Assembly (NCBI RefSeq): GCF_029227915.1
Contig: NC_079883.1
Span: forward strand, 2,292,001 to 2,356,000
Length of the DNA stretch: 64,000 nucleotides
Reading direction: 5' to 3'
From: Hydractinia symbiolongicarpus
Lineage: Eukaryota; Cnidaria; Hydrozoa; Anthoathecata; Hydractiniidae
In this document: positions 11,970 through 25,700 of the stretch, in pieces
How the letters are laid out: each line of letters starts with the position of its first letter
Numbering within the stretch: position 1 is the first letter of the stretch
Position numbers and translations under genes: made by a program
Notes under the pieces: generated by a model
Told to the model about the DNA's origin: nothing
The model's database searches: none
The model's input: the letters and a program-made list of their open reading frames with translations, nothing else

Positions 11970-13890
11970 CTTTTTTGAAAATTCAATATATCTGCTAGTA
12001 TTGTCACCACAAAACTCAACTAAATGAGTTAGCATCACTTTTACCTAATATCACCTATTTATAACATCTAGTTCCTAAAATGTACCTTTGTATTGGTTTT
12101 AACCCGTAGACTGACCATACCGTCGGTATTATGGCGTAAAGTAGATCAGACAAAAGAGGGGAAACATTCGAATTCAACATAGTAGTCTTTGGGGCTAATG
12201 ATTTTACCTTTCTAATCTCAATACATGCATCGAGAGCATGCAAACAATCAGAAAGTGAAATTCCCGATCTTAGAATGTACTTATATGGATGACAGTATGG
12301 ATTCCGTTTTTAACAATGAAATGTCCTGTGATCTTTAACAACCGTTATCAAGGCTTTAGAAAATTGTCGGGGGTGCGTGCCAGAAAATGATTAACTAAGA
12401 AAGAAAGAAAGTTTTCCTCACAGCGATAGAGCATCAAAATTTGATCTAGATAAAGGAAAAATGAGAACAATCAAGACTCTGAGTATACTTTGAAATCTAA
12501 AAAAGCTACTTTTTCATGTGTCTAAATCAAAAAGGAATTCGAATATACCAAATGCAAAACATTTTTTTAAGAACATCCTTTCTTTTTGATCTACCGGTGC
12601 TTATATCACCACAAATAATTTCTTTAAAGATATTGTTACACACATAAGGATTAGACTGGAACCAAAAGTTAACGATTAATCGAGTGTAGCAGCAAAACAA
12701 TTGCTAAAATGCTTCTCATACCCTGCACAGGTGAAGAAATTTACAATGGGAGGCATATGACGCAGTCGTTTACGCTACAAGTGTGTATAAATCAATGAAC
12801 ACATCTTTTCACTTAATAGCATCAAAGTCAAGAATGGAGCCAAGTATACCAAGATTGGAATTACTGAGAGCAGCGAAAGGTTTAAAATATAAACAGCTTT
12901 TAGTGATAAAATTGGGACTTAACATGCGCTGAAGGTGTACACTTTTTTAGAACGACATTAGCACTCCGAACGGATTGATTGATCTCAGGTCAAACACCTT
13001 AGAAAGTGACATTTTTTAAAACGGTCACCTTTTTGTCCCGATGGTGTTTGCTTTAGACAGATTTCAGTCTATATATGGCTACCAGCAATTCCATTCATTA
13101 AATTTCCATACAATAGTAGTCCGTATTGGCTAGAAATCTTGGTTGAAATTTCAAAAAGGATTTTAAATTAAGAAATAATTTTAAACTGTATCCAAGAAGG
13201 AGCAGTTTTTGTTCGTTTCGATTTTACTTCTAAAGTTCATATGATCTTGTATTTCAATATTTCGATATATCCAAAGATTGTTTCAAAATAACTGTTTATA
13301 AAAATAACTGTGAATCATTTTTAAAAGGTTCCGGCGGAAATTAAATTTTTGCTAAATTTTCTCTTAAGCACACCGTTTACGATCTTCTATGAAATGTTGC
13401 GTTTAAAATATAAATTTTTAAATTATCAAACATGAACCAGAGAACAAAAAAACATAAAACATGTTTCGCATGACAACAATTACTAACCTTCTATGCGAAG
13501 AAAAAAAAAATGAACTCCCATGTTTCATAACAAATTGACATTAAAAAAATGGTGGTTCAACGTTTCAATCCTAGTTATCAAATTATTTTTAAATATATAA
13601 TAGTTTTTGTTTCGTAGCTATTTATTAACTCCTCCTATGAGAGAAAAAGTTTTAAAATCACGCTAAATATATCAGGCTAAAAATTGCACTTAATAAAATC
13701 ACGCTAGATAAATCATGTAAAAAAATTACACCGGTAAGATCACGCTAGTAACTTAAATTAAAGGTACGCTAATAAAATCGCATTAGTTAGAAGACAAACT
13801 CGCATTCAGTAACTTGATGGTTTTCTACTATTTTAGAAATTACAGGACTAAAAATTCTTTCCAAAGGATTTGTAGTTTTTTGAGATTTGT
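11970..13890. other. Intergenic, nothing recognised
   Basis: AT-rich DNA without a supportable gene. An 'aagaaagaaagaaag' microsatellite lies near 12399-12412 and poly-A near 13499-13510. 'atcacgctaa/aatcacgctag' words recur at about 13657-13780, suggesting a decayed tandem repeat. Confidence 0.5.
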
Positions 13891-13895
13891 TAATA

Positions 13896-14286
13896 CAGTA
13901 TACCCTAGTCAAGTGGGACCCCGGATAAGTAGGACGCCCGCTATATAGTACGCTTTTTCTTTGTCCCTTGAACTTCCTTACCTTTTTTAACAATAAAACT
14001 GCGCTTAAATGAGACCCCGGATTTTTCGAGTTCTTTTCGTGAGGGTGCAGTCATGTTACAGCTGAAGAGGTATAGAAAGAGAAAATTACTTTTCACCATA
14101 TTGTGATTATCAATTAACGAATCCCTCTAAGGTCTCTCTAAGTCTCTCGAACATTCTTTTAATAAGTGGGGCAAATTAAGCTATTTAATGAAAATCCTAC
14201 TTAGGAGATTCGCTTAGGTAGGACGCCCGCTAAGTAGTACATTTAATCTCCGCCCTTTGAATGTCCCACTTAACGAAAGTATACTG
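13896..14286. mobile_element. pogo/Tigger-like MITE (391 bp)
   Basis: The left end CAGTATACCCTAGTCAAGTG and the right end, in reverse complement CAGTATACTTTCGTTAAGTG, form imperfect terminal inverted repeats. The left end follows TA, the expected target of Tc1/mariner-pogo elements; the right flank is TG, probably a mutated TA. The interior repeats 'taggacgcccgctaa/tatagta' on both sides (13931-13950 and 14218-14240). There is no transposase frame, so this is a non-autonomous derivative. Confidence 0.65.
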
Positions 14287-14289
14287 TGT

Positions 14290-15900
14290 TGGAAAACTAG
14301 TCCGTAACTTGTAGAACAAGGAAATTCGCCGTCGTAAGTATTTTGCACACCGTTATTTCGCGAACCTCTTCTACTCTGCGGTAGTTACGGTCCCTGGAAA
14401 AAACACAGCCTACATAAAAACTACACATTTTTCGTTCTTTATACCATAGTTTATCAGTGGTTGTGTTACACCGCGTTCTCGTAAATATCATATATTTAGC
14501 AATAATTCGCGTGTTTTTACGGCCTGTTTGGGGTTAAGAAATAGATTCCTAAAATTCCTAAAATAAAATAAAATTCGGAAATTATCTCCAAATTCATGTT
14601 TAAAAGAAACAAAAAATTCACTTAAAAACTCTTCCTAAAATTTGTTGTTTTCTTCTTCTAATCACAAAACTTGTTTCTGCTTATTTCTTTAAAAAGGCGC
14701 GAATACTTTTTATCGAAATAAACAACGCAAGGTTAATTGTCTATAACTTTGACCGCGCGATTATTCATAACAAAGAAACTGCATCGATGGAACAATAAAA
14801 TCTAACTACCTATGACTTTTGTATAGGAATTTTTAAATTAAGGGAAAGTTTTAGCAAAACAACGAAAAAGGCAAAATAAATTATATCGCATTTTGTGTTT
14901 TCGTAGCACAAACAAACAGAATACGGATATTACTATAGAGAGATGTTAAATGAGAGGGAGGTTGAGAAGGATATCCTACTTAATAATTGAGGGTGAATAC
15001 AAATGTCAATTGATAATTTTAACTTTAAAATTAATAACTACAAGTTTTTATATCCTTTTCCGCGCATCTCACTGAGTAAATAAAAACACATGTGTTTGGA
15101 ACTCAGTTGCGATATCGTGTAGAGAGTCTGAGCTAGTTAGCCTGATCTTACTCCTCACTCATAAACTTCTGAGCGGTATCCGGAGAATTGCCTCACGGAG
15201 AAATGCACCCTAGTAAATTGCCCCCTGTAAAGATTTAACCATCTTTTCAACAAAACGTCAACATTTTTGCTTTCGATTAATAACTTTATGCGCATTCTCG
15301 TCTTCAAAGCTCTTTATTAACTCCTTAAGTTAATGTAAAAGAGACCTAAGGACGAGATTGTTTTGTGTGGTGTTTCATTTTTACAAAAAGGCTGTAATAC
15401 AAAAGTAGTTAAACTGACGGTTTAGACCTGATGAATGACTCTATGTAAAAAGCATCAAATATTTTTAAAAACTGATGCATTATGACATGTTTTTAGTCAT
15501 TAGCTTTTTCGTTTAAACGGATGATCTCTTTCTAGTCTACTTTTTGCGTGACGTAGTTGTTTTGATTTCATTCGAGAACAATGGGCATGCGCGCATTTTT
15601 TGATAGGTGAAAAAACCAGGACTTTTACAGGGTATAATGGCTATTAATGAAGATTAAGTTTTTTGGATAGCAAAGATCCTAGACGTACTGGAATTGAATT
15701 TTAACTATATACTTTTAATTCTTCTTAAAAGTGTTACCTAATTTTACACAAATATTTTTTTAGATGGATTTCTTTGATTACTGTGGTCTGTAGTTTATAT
15801 TTTTTACCGACAGAAATGCATGCGCATATGCAAAAAATCGCAAACTTTTTAACTTTTGCAGATGAAACATTTGAATTAATTTTGATATCTACTCCCCAAA
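14290..15900. other. Intergenic, nothing recognised
   Basis: AT-rich. There is no convincing exon before the pseudogene homology that begins near 15913. The open frame starting at 15774 is upstream noise joined to that homology. Confidence 0.5.
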
Positions 15901-15912
15901 TTTTTCATGTTG

Positions 15913-18497
15913 AAGGTGGTATATATACTCCAGATGAAGATTTACCCGATAGTGTTATTACAAAATATTTAAAGGGGAAAACTGAAGTAAGTTGTCTGTT
16001 GCAATGTTAATGGGATGAACAATGTGATGAAGCCATGTTTAAATTAAATGATAAACAAAAAAGAAGTGGCGAGTGCTGGTTTGTGAGGAAAATAAAAGAC
16101 ATGAAACAGGATCAATCAATTAAAAGCTTTCATAAAAAAATGTAAAAAAATTTACTCGATTGTAGTTTTTATGTCTTTTCTGAGCATTTTTCAAATAATT
16201 TAAACTACATATATGTGGTAAGACTCCGTGTTATTTCGGAACATGTGTGAAAACAGACGATTCTAAACGATACAAATGCAAATGTAAAGGTAAATTTATT
16301 TTTCTCACAGTTTTCTAAAATATGCATAATTCAATTTATAAGCTAAACGACGTGTTATTTCCCAGGTCTTACCAACTATTACCTCCAACTTAGTCAGGCG
16401 GGATTGCCAAGGGCTCTGAAAAACCTTGGCATAAATGTTTGTTGCAACAGTGGAGGACAATTGAGATAATAAAAAAGTGGATTGCATCATACAGTCTTAG
16501 ATAATGTCATCATATATATTTTTAAAAACTATAATGGTGGAACATAAACTTCGGAAAAAGAAATTAGATGTCTAGAACGATTTGTATTTTTTGATAACGC
16601 AAAAATTCACACAGGCTCGAAAATAAAAAAGGACAACGAGTATTAAATAATCGAAGTATATAAAGGCTAAAATACACGGTATTCTTGATATAGCTGTTTC
16701 ATGTAATCACCTTAAAGATAAGTTTTATAAGCATTTACAACAAGATCTACTTCACCTTGCAGCATTCGATGATTTTAATGAACATGAAGATACAACTCAC
16801 TAATCGTCCAATTAAACTCTATTTGAATGTCTGTTGAAAGGGATGTTTCAATAGCTCTAAAGAAGTGGTACCTTCTCTTCTTTCATACCCCCATTTTATG
16901 AACAAACAGATTTGAACAGTAATACATTATCTAAGATATAGTGGCCTTAAAAACACATCTGCTACAAAAGGACTCGTGTACTGAGGAATTTCTAAAAACC
17001 TTTGAACTTCCTTACACATTCCGTCACGGTGATCAATGTATTTGAGTGATACCACTAAACATTTATTTATGAGACACACAATAATTGGAGCTATTTCTTT
17101 TACACTGCCTTCAAGAAATCTGACGTCTACCTCAGGATAACCTGGTGATTTCGATGAATTATAAGAGAAGTTGTTTCTTTATATTCTTTCAGTTTTTTGA
17201 AAGCAAAACGTTGTCGGTTAGGATTTTGATTTTCTTCAATTTGGGAAACGCACATGCCTTTTCCATTTTTTTATATCAGGGTAAGGCAGGATTTTTTTGC
17301 AATTTTTACCAAAGATGTTTCAAAAAATCTACAAAAACAGTTGGAGATTTTCTTTTTGTCACTTGATAATTTCCCTTCCACGATAAGGCTTTCGAAACAA
17401 TAACTGCATTTTTTGATATTTTTTGCAATTTCAGTTAAAATTTCTGACATTTTTAGAGAAATTCCAAGTTTCTTACGCTTTGTTTCTAAAAATAAACGGT
17501 ATAGTCACACTAACTCCACAGTAACTCCAAATTTTTCATATTTCTTGCTGTTTCAACAAGAGAATTATCAACCATTTTTAAATGATTTTATTGTTTTTTG
17601 CTCGTGCTGGAACAAGACCTGCAAAGGTAACAATAAAAATTAGTCTCAATTACATTCATTAAGGTATACAATAGTTCTCTCCAAATGACATCAGAATAAA
17701 TAAAAAGCTCCTGTCACGAAACTACCAGTATCCGTCATTTTTAAATATTTTCGTCTGCAGAATTTCGAACAACTAACAAAGTTATTGAGCGTGACAACGA
17801 ATATATAAGCTGATCTACGATTAAATTATTTGATCTTGAAATGTTGGGGAGATCAATGAAATAACGACGAGTCCTTGAGCCCATTTGTTTTTGTTTCCTC
17901 GGCTATAGTGGTTGCTACCTTCCTTTATTGCCGTTTACTGTAGTCACCTGTGTACGTGTCCATATTTTTTGTTGTTGTTTGTTTGTTTGTTTGTTTGTTT
18001 GTGTTTTAGATTAACAACATTACTGTTCATTGTGCCTTGTATTATCAACAAGAAATAATGTTTTTCTTGTAGAAGAATGGGTTTTGTTGAAACGAAGCCC
18101 TTGCTTTGGAGCACGTATAAACGAGTTCGGAGCATTTATATTACAACAATATGTAATTGTGAGAGGCGTAAAATTGCAGCATGTTGGTGGAGCTGGTTTA
18201 AAATGCAGTGTCGTTCACTGACAAAAAAATAGGGATGTGGAACAGACAAAATTGCTGTTCTCGTTACAGATGCTAAAGGAAGTATACTTTACCCATCGGT
18301 TGAATATCATGGTGGCAAAACTACTTATACCATGCCAGGATACAACACTAACTCACCATATCTTATTTTTAATGCAACAAATCTCATTGTTTAAAAAGGT
18401 CAAGAATTGAGATTGTACCATGATGAAGCTTTTTATGGTTGATGACAATAGTGGTGAACCTTGTGTTGACATTTTTGCTATTCTTTGTGACTTGTAA
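15913..18497 (+). pseudogene. Copy 2 of the apple/EGF/SOMP5-like gene, decayed
   Basis: Three blocks match the three exons of the intact copy at 22778-26012. Block 1 (15913-16140) carries GGIYTPDEDLPDSVITKYLK and ...KTEVSCLLQC, but the next codon is TAA where the intact copy has GAA. A small in-frame loss removes the SNDTKNE segment. No signal-peptide exon start is retained. Block 2 (about 16207-16290) encodes ICGKTPCYFGTC...YKCKCKG, keeping the fullest EGF cysteine set of the three copies. Block 3 (18073-18497) starts EEWVLLKRSPCFGARINEFG, then shows a frameshift near 18220 and several in-frame stops (TAG near 18231, TAA near 18393, TGA near 18439), with the terminal CVDIFAILCDL in another frame. 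The gene was clearly duplicated intact and later lost function. Confidence 0.85.
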
Positions 18498-18499
18498 AA

Positions 18500-20400
18500 T
18501 AAGAATAGCTCGGGGTTGGGGTATTTTTAAAGGGGGTGGAGGATTGGGATCAAAAAATATTCGGAAGGAAATGTACTATGAGAAAATTTCCAATGCTTTT
18601 ATTTTAAATCAAATACAGTCATCAAAATATTAAAGGTCCGTTTTCATTAATGACATTACACTAAATAAGATAAGTTGAGCCATAGCATTGTATTGTATCA
18701 TGCACTTCCATACTCTGCCGGTAAATTTTAAGAAAATTACACAAGCTTAGTCATTGAGCAGAAAAATATTTTTAATTAACTTATTTATTGTTTAACCTGT
18801 GTACAGAGTAATCAACAAATGCGAAAGTTGTCTGGTCTGTCCTCGATTTAAACGCCATCCCAAAATGTGTTATTGAGCGAATACGACAACATTCCAGAAA
18901 ACATGTTTTTCTGCATATTTTGTGCAAACGAGCTAAGGTCAAGAGTATGTTAAATATTAAGACCTAGCTGTAAAAAATTTGTTATGAGTAAAACTATTGT
19001 ACGACACACTCGTATTTTAATCTAACCCCGAAAAGACAACATCCAACAGACACACGTAATCAGGCTTTTTAAGGTTGTCATACGCCTTTTTGATAAATGT
19101 ATAAGAAATAAAAAGATTTTATTATGAACTACTGACCAAACAGCATCCACACTGATTGCATTTGCTATACTCTTTTGTAGCAAATCTGGTGTCGTAACAG
19201 GATTTTTCAACTGTTTAGCTACACTTTATATTAGCTGCTAGCTATCTAATAACTCGGTTACCGCTTATTAGCTCGCCTTTGGGTTACAAAAGGGAAACCT
19301 GAAGTATGCAATATTCGACTTGTTCTAAAAAGAACTTTTGTTGCTTTGGTGAGCGGTGAGATGTAACCGTCTTTAACATTACTTACAGTTACTTACGGTA
19401 AAGGCATTAAAGAATGTACCAATATCTGCCGACCGTGTCAAAATTACCTGAGGCTTTTTTCTTTAGTATTAAAAAAAATAATTTTAATTTGCGGTTGTAG
19501 TTGCTTAGAACATATAAAATATCGTCCTTCTAGAATCAACTTATCGATATTCTTTCTTGGGAAACAAAATAAATGTTATTAAGAAAAGGATGTGAAAAAA
19601 ATAAAAGTAGCCGCTCTACAAGTTAATCTCAAACTGTAATTTTTCCAATTTAGTTTCCTTTTACCGTGCATGTCTAGTCACTAACAAAACATTTGTAGGG
19701 ACAAATGAAAAAATCCTTTTATTGAATTATTTTTTTATCAACACCAATTGTATACGTGTTCATTATTAACCGTTCGGGTTTTATGATTAAATGATTTAGC
19801 TTGTCAAAACTAGTTTGAATAAAAATAATTGTGCATTCCCATCTATGCTAAAGAGCGCTTGAGAAACACTAAATTGTTTTTAACAAGCGACGGCGGAATT
19901 CAACACTCCACATAAAATGAAAAGGCGCGTATTTAACATAAGCGAAATAGTAGGATTGTTTTTGTGAAACGACGTTGATTTAAGGTCAGGTTACTAAGTT
20001 AGTTTAATTAAACTTTCTCTATTTATTATTAATGTATTAATGGAAAGATATAAATTATGGCATATACTAAAATTAGCTTGAAATGAAATAAAATATTGAA
20101 ATGTAATTTTTCAGAATGTTATCATGACTTATAGCTAAGATGGGAGCAAATGCGTCAAATTCTCATTAAACAAGTTATGAAACTGTTGAACAAAAATTTC
20201 ACGAAGCTTCAAATGTTTGAAATCGAATTTTCTATTTGCGTCAATTCATCAAACACATTTTATCAAAGCATTCGAACTATCTGGGATCCATTTCATTTAA
20301 ATTTCGCAAAAAGAGAGACTTAGAGGAACTAATCATCGCAGACCAGAGGCAAACACTAACACTACGGTTTTTAGCTGCAGGTGAAGCATTTTAATCTTTA
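18500..20400. other. Intergenic, nothing recognised
   Basis: AT-rich; no supportable gene. The GTTT repeat at about 17977-18002 lies just upstream inside the pseudogene intron. Confidence 0.5.
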
Positions 20401-20424
20401 ATTTTCCGGGTTTGCATATCAATA

Positions 20425-20995
20425 AATGATGTGTCTTTTATTGTCAAGGGATGTTGTAAAGCGATTGTAGCACGAATTGCCGCCGAATTCATCAGAGTCC
20501 CATATTCTGATGAGTGGCTACGCATCTTACAAATTGGATTTTCCACACGCTATAGAAGCAATGGATGGGAAGCACGTGACGATTCAAAAACTCAAAAATG
20601 GTGGCTCATATTACAGTAGCTATAAAGCTATTCATTCCATTATTTTAATGGCAATTGCAGGTACTGAACATTATGTTGATACGCGAGTATTGGGTCCAAT
20701 GGAAAGGTGAATGACTCGAGAGTATAGAACAAAATATCCCTACTTTAAGGCATAGAAGATGCACTTTCGGCCTTCCAAATCACGGGAAATTACCCAAAGG
20801 TTAAGATGTCCCGTATGTGTTTCTAGGAGATGATGCTTTCGCCTTGACGAAGTATATGGTGATTCACTTTCCTCAACAAGGATTAACCGGCGGGAAGAAA
20901 ATCTACAATTTATAGACACAGTAGAGAGCAAAGAATATCCGAAAACTTCTTTGGCATTTTGGCAAATAGATGAATAGATTTTTTTCATAATCTAG
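20425..20995 (+). pseudogene. PIF/Harbinger transposase (DDE_Tnp_4) remnant
   Basis: Fragments of one transposase catalytic domain lie in order but in different frames. GCCKAIVARIAAEFIRVPYS is at about 20450-20510. DFPHAIEAMDGKHVTIQ is at 20540-20590, where the Asp of AMDGKH is the usual first catalytic residue. YKAIHSIILMAIAG is at about 20620-20660. FLGDDAFALTKYM is at 20818-20857, followed by QQGLTGGKKIYN. EQRISENFFGILANR is at about 20935-20980. The expected second-Asp region is degraded. Harbinger transposases share exactly this motif order. Frameshifts near 20530, 20700 and 20910 make it non-functional. Terminal repeats were not identified. Confidence 0.75.
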
Positions 20996-22777
20996 ATCCG
21001 AAATACACTTTTTTTATAGAAGAAATTTGGTGAAGACTGTAGTTCTCAAAGTTTCTTACTTTTGGTCTAAATTTAAAATGTTTTACTTCTAAAAGTTTCT
21101 GATTCGGTTTCTTTATTTTTTTTGTTAAAAATATATATCCAATGAACAATAGTTCCCCGCAATGTTCAACATTGGTTATTCCAAATTTGAACAAGGTCGC
21201 TTCATTTTCAAAAATATTTTGTAGTTTTTAAAACGTTGCTTTTGTTTCAACTTAAAAAAGGAAAGCATTCGATTTTTAAATGCGTTTGAAACAAATTTGT
21301 CTCTCCAATATAATAACTTCATTTAAATAGAAGTTTTCATTTCAAAACAATTTCCTCAAAAAAGAAGTCAAATATGGAAAAAAGTTTCATATTTAAAAAG
21401 TTTTTAATTTTTTTGAGATTTTATGTCGATATTTCTTATATACTGGTTTCCGATATAGAAAAACGTGTATGTTAAAGATATCATTTTTACCGCTTATCCT
21501 ACACAACATTCTCAAAAGCCCCAGTTCAAGTACAGTCTACTACCCGCCCTCTTTTTCCGACACTGTTCTTGTATGGAGAATTATTAAAAATAGAATGGCG
21601 TAAAAATCAGGAATCGCTCGACCCATTGCAAGTTCCGTGAATAAGGCATAATGCATCCTTGAGTGCAAAGGCAGTTAGAGAAGCATTTATGAATTACTTT
21701 TTAAATTACGGGACAGTAAGGTGACAGTGAAATATTTGTTAATTTTTATATACCGTAACAATTGTATTTTACGATTACTTTAAGGGCAGAAAATTTCGCG
21801 TATTAGAAAAAATGCGAAATTTATGGAACAAACTTTCGCGTTTCACGGTTTTTAAAACAATTTTTGCGGAAAGACTTTCGCCAATAAGTGCCCTTAGAGT
21901 TATAACAAAAGTACTACTATAAATTATGGTTTTATCATATCCATATATGATTGCGCTATTCGGGACTGGTATTCGACATAGCTGCTTTGGTTTTCTTCTT
22001 TTTGTATTTCCTGATGTAATGAAATATAAAAGTAGTGAAATAAGCACAGCAATGTAATTGCATTGATGCTTAGTTCGGTAGAATTTGAATGATATGCAGA
22101 TAAACTTTACGCAACACTTCTTACTAATTTATAACTCTTCATTTCCGAATAGCTTATTTAAAACTCAGTAAACAGCTCTAATTATGATTCGGTAAGTTTT
22201 AGCGTGTTTGTTTCATAATCAACCAGCACGAGAATAAAAACAAAAATTACACAGGTCACTGACATGCGATATAAGCGCCCAGGTAATTTCCTTAAAGTTC
22301 AATAAGCGCCCAGCACTTATTAAGCGCCACCCTTGATTAAGCGCCCACCTGATAAAAAGTATCTTAAGTATCTTAAGGACAGAACTTCTTGGCGAAAATT
22401 TGCCAATTTTGCAGTTTTCACTACGCCAATATTAATATTTTTGATTATCCGGTAAATTAAATTCTGCCTGATTTTCTATCACAAATTTCTTACGATCAAA
22501 ATTTGATTTTTTGTGTCACACAATTTCGCAAAACACAACCACACGCTGTATCTGAATACAAGTTTAAGAGTTTAAATCATTTAAAGATGTTTTAAGCAAT
22601 ACAAAAAGTTAAAGAAATTGAGAAATGCAGTACAGCAGCGTACAAACAGATTACGAAATTTAACTTTTGACACGCAAAAACATTAAATAGCCTTTATAAA
22701 TATATAAATAGGCAACTATAAAAAAGCAAGCACGGTTATACTAGCAGCAGCACTCACGCTTGTTCTGAAGGAGAGAG
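20996..22777. other. Intergenic upstream of copy 3
   Basis: No gene recognised. From about 21774 to 21900 there are 'tttcgcg' words and 'aagggc'/'gcccttagagt' borders reminiscent of the TTAA-flanked MITE at 61282-61617. At 22270-22350 the word 'aagcgcc(c/a)' occurs four times within 80 bp. The last 100 bp before 22778 is presumably the promoter and 5' UTR of copy 3; 'tataaatatataaata' at 22696-22711 could be a TATA element. Confidence 0.4.
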
Positions 22778-25700
22778 ATGACGTTACAATTGACAATAGC
22801 TTCAGCTGCTGCGTTCCTGATAATCTATGTGCAGGGAGGTCTCTATACTGCAGATGAAGATTTACCTGTCGGTGTTATAACAAAATATTTGAAGGGGAAA
22901 ACTGAAGTAAGTTGTCTGTTGCAATGTGAAAGGGATGAACAATGTGATGAAGCCATGTTTAAATTAAATAATAAACAAAAAAGAAATGGAGATTGCTGGT
23001 TTGTGATGAAAATATCTAATGACACTAAAAATGAAATCAAAGACATGAAACAGGATAAATCTATTAAAAGTTTTAAAAAGGTACAAATTCAATTAAAAAA
23101 AATGTACACTTTAATTTTTTTTATTTCCTTCTTTACTTTTATTTTTATTTATTTATTTTTTTCATACAAAAACTTCTTGTATGGAAACATTATTCACATT
23201 CAAGAGGATGCGAAACTATGAACACATAAAAGTTTTTTATCACGTTCAATTATTAAATCATATCACTAGAGCAACGATCATCACGGTGATATTAAAGCTC
23301 AAGTTTCTTCTTAAGGCGAAAATATTATATTATTATTTATTATTGAAGGATACCCTCTTCAGTTCCTATTGGTACTGCTATCAGCGAGGGTCCTTCAAAG
23401 GGGTTCTAGTGCATTTAAAGCTCCCATTTAAGCAACGAAAGTCGCTCAACTAGACAACCGTCTAAGATATTAATCCAATTCTCATGCTGAACACTTAGCA
23501 GAAAGGATAGTCTTCGACATAACTCAGCCGGGGTTTGAACCCAGGGCCGTCCGCTCCGAAAGTGAACGCTTTACCACAAGGCTAACAATCAGTATTACTG
23601 ATAATTGTATTAAAAGACTTCTAGCTATTGCTGCTAATTTTTAATTTTAAATGCAAAGATATATAATTATTTTATCGAAAATATAAATAAATTCAAAGTC
23701 TTTTAATATTTGTTATCTTTTATTCGTTATATCTTCACACTTTAGATACATATAAGTACATAGCTACATTATATGATTTTTTTAATATTTTTTAATTTTT
23801 TAGTTATGTTTATAAAACGCAAAGTTTATCTCTTTATTATTACCTTTAATTTATTTCTTAATTAATAGCTCCCTGCATTTGGCAACACTACGTGTGATTT
23901 TGGAACATGTGTGAAAACAGATGAGCTTAAAGAATACAAACACGAATGCAGAGGTAAATATACTTTTCTTACAGTGGCAGCCTAAATTTTTTATAGATAT
24001 AATTAATTCTAGATTAGTTGCAAGTTCATCAAAAACTCTTGCGCATTTTAGTGATTTTTGCGAAAGAAATCGCAATGTCGAAGACTAAAAAAGTATTAAG
24101 GCCCTGATAGACGTTAAACTATTCACGTGCCATAAAGTTACTAAAAATAGAACAGTTTACGGAAAATTTTATCGTGTATTGTTTCATAAACTATTTGAAA
24201 ATTATTAAACGAAGGAAAAATAGTTTACTTTAATTTTGAATAAAATTAAAACATTTTAATTCTATTCCGAATAGTTAGCAAAGTTCAAAGAATGCCGATA
24301 ACACAAACAAGACGAAAAGTTTTCGCAAGAAAATTGTCGTTGTAAAACTTAAAAAGACGATGCTTAATAGAACTATAAACGAATAGGAGTCTTTTGGTCT
24401 TAATTCTCGCCTTGTCACTTTATACGGCCCATACCCATCCCTCTCTCGAAAATTGTCTTTAACCCAGCATTTTTCTTCCAAAGTTTAATGATTTGGTAAA
24501 AAAAACACAAGACGAAGTAATAATTTAACATCTGTTCAACTACTTCTTCCATATTTAGCTTTTAAATAAACATAAAGACTTATCTACAATTTTGGTTTAT
24601 TGATTTATTTACAATGTACTTGAACGCAAACTAAATTATTACAGTATTTTTTGCTTCCATTTTAGAAAAAGTTAAGTGCATAGTTTACCGTCTATCAGGA
24701 CATTTACTTATGATTTCGTCAGGTTTTCGCTTATTAAGACTGACAGTGATACCAGGACGGATTAGAGTAATGAAAATGTTAACACTGCAACTAGAATTGT
24801 GCGCCGACTTAAAGGTACTAATTAAAAAAGACTGACAAATAATTTTTTTCTAAAAAAAGGCCAAAAAATGGAACAAAAACAAATAGAAACACCTATATGC
24901 AGAACTATGTGTGCTATTTAACTGTGTATGAAATCTTTTAATCATGCTATCTTTATTTGAAACGGCATCAGAATACAATCTTCATCTAATTTATGGTATC
25001 GCAGTAAAAGTGATTAAAGATTTATTTTTAAAAAATTATTCATAGATAAAGTAAAAGTAAAAAATGCTACCTCACGAGGCTTTCTTTTTTCCTAACAGAT
25101 CAAACTAAAAAAATCTAAATAGCATAAGAACGTAAAATCCGGTGTATGAAAAATAAAAGCCCGGTGTATGAAACATGGGTGTCCAGTGTATGACAAATGA
25201 GTGGGTGATTGACAAATTAATGGTATGTATGACAAATGAGTAGGTGTATGACAAATAAGTGGGTGTATGAAAAATAAGTGGGTGGGTGACAAATAAGTGG
25301 GTGGGTGACAAATAAGTGGGTGGGTGACAAATGAGTGGGTGGGTGACAAATGAGTGGGTGTATGACAAATAAATGGGTGGGTGACAAATAAGTGGGTGGG
25401 TGACAAATAAGTGGGTGGGTGACAAATATGTGTATCAATCTTATATGGCAAATCTCCACTTCTTTAGCATTCATTTTAGTGCAATTTTGTTACATGCAGT
25501 ACCAAAAGCATTCTTATTTTGATTAAATCTTTCATGAAACTTCTTGTTTTGTTATTATAGAAGAATGGGTTTTGCTGCAACGAAATGTTTGCGTTGGAGC
25601 ACTTCCAATGCAATTTGGAAAATTCAAAATACAGCAAGATGCAATTATCACTGGCATAAAACTTCAACATGTTGGTGGAACAGGCCTTACATGCATGGCC

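Noticed and set aside
23532-23585. Genuine tRNA gene
   Set aside because: A and B boxes are present, but the acceptor stem does not pair and the sequence runs into a longer repeat body; a SINE fits better.
25139-25430. CRISPR-like array
   Set aside because: Units are contiguous 19-bp tandem repeats without unique spacers, in a eukaryotic intron.
25092-25474. Three overlapping His/Pro/Thr-rich minus-strand frames
   Set aside because: Artefact of the 19-bp minisatellite; all three phases are open and there is no start context or domain.
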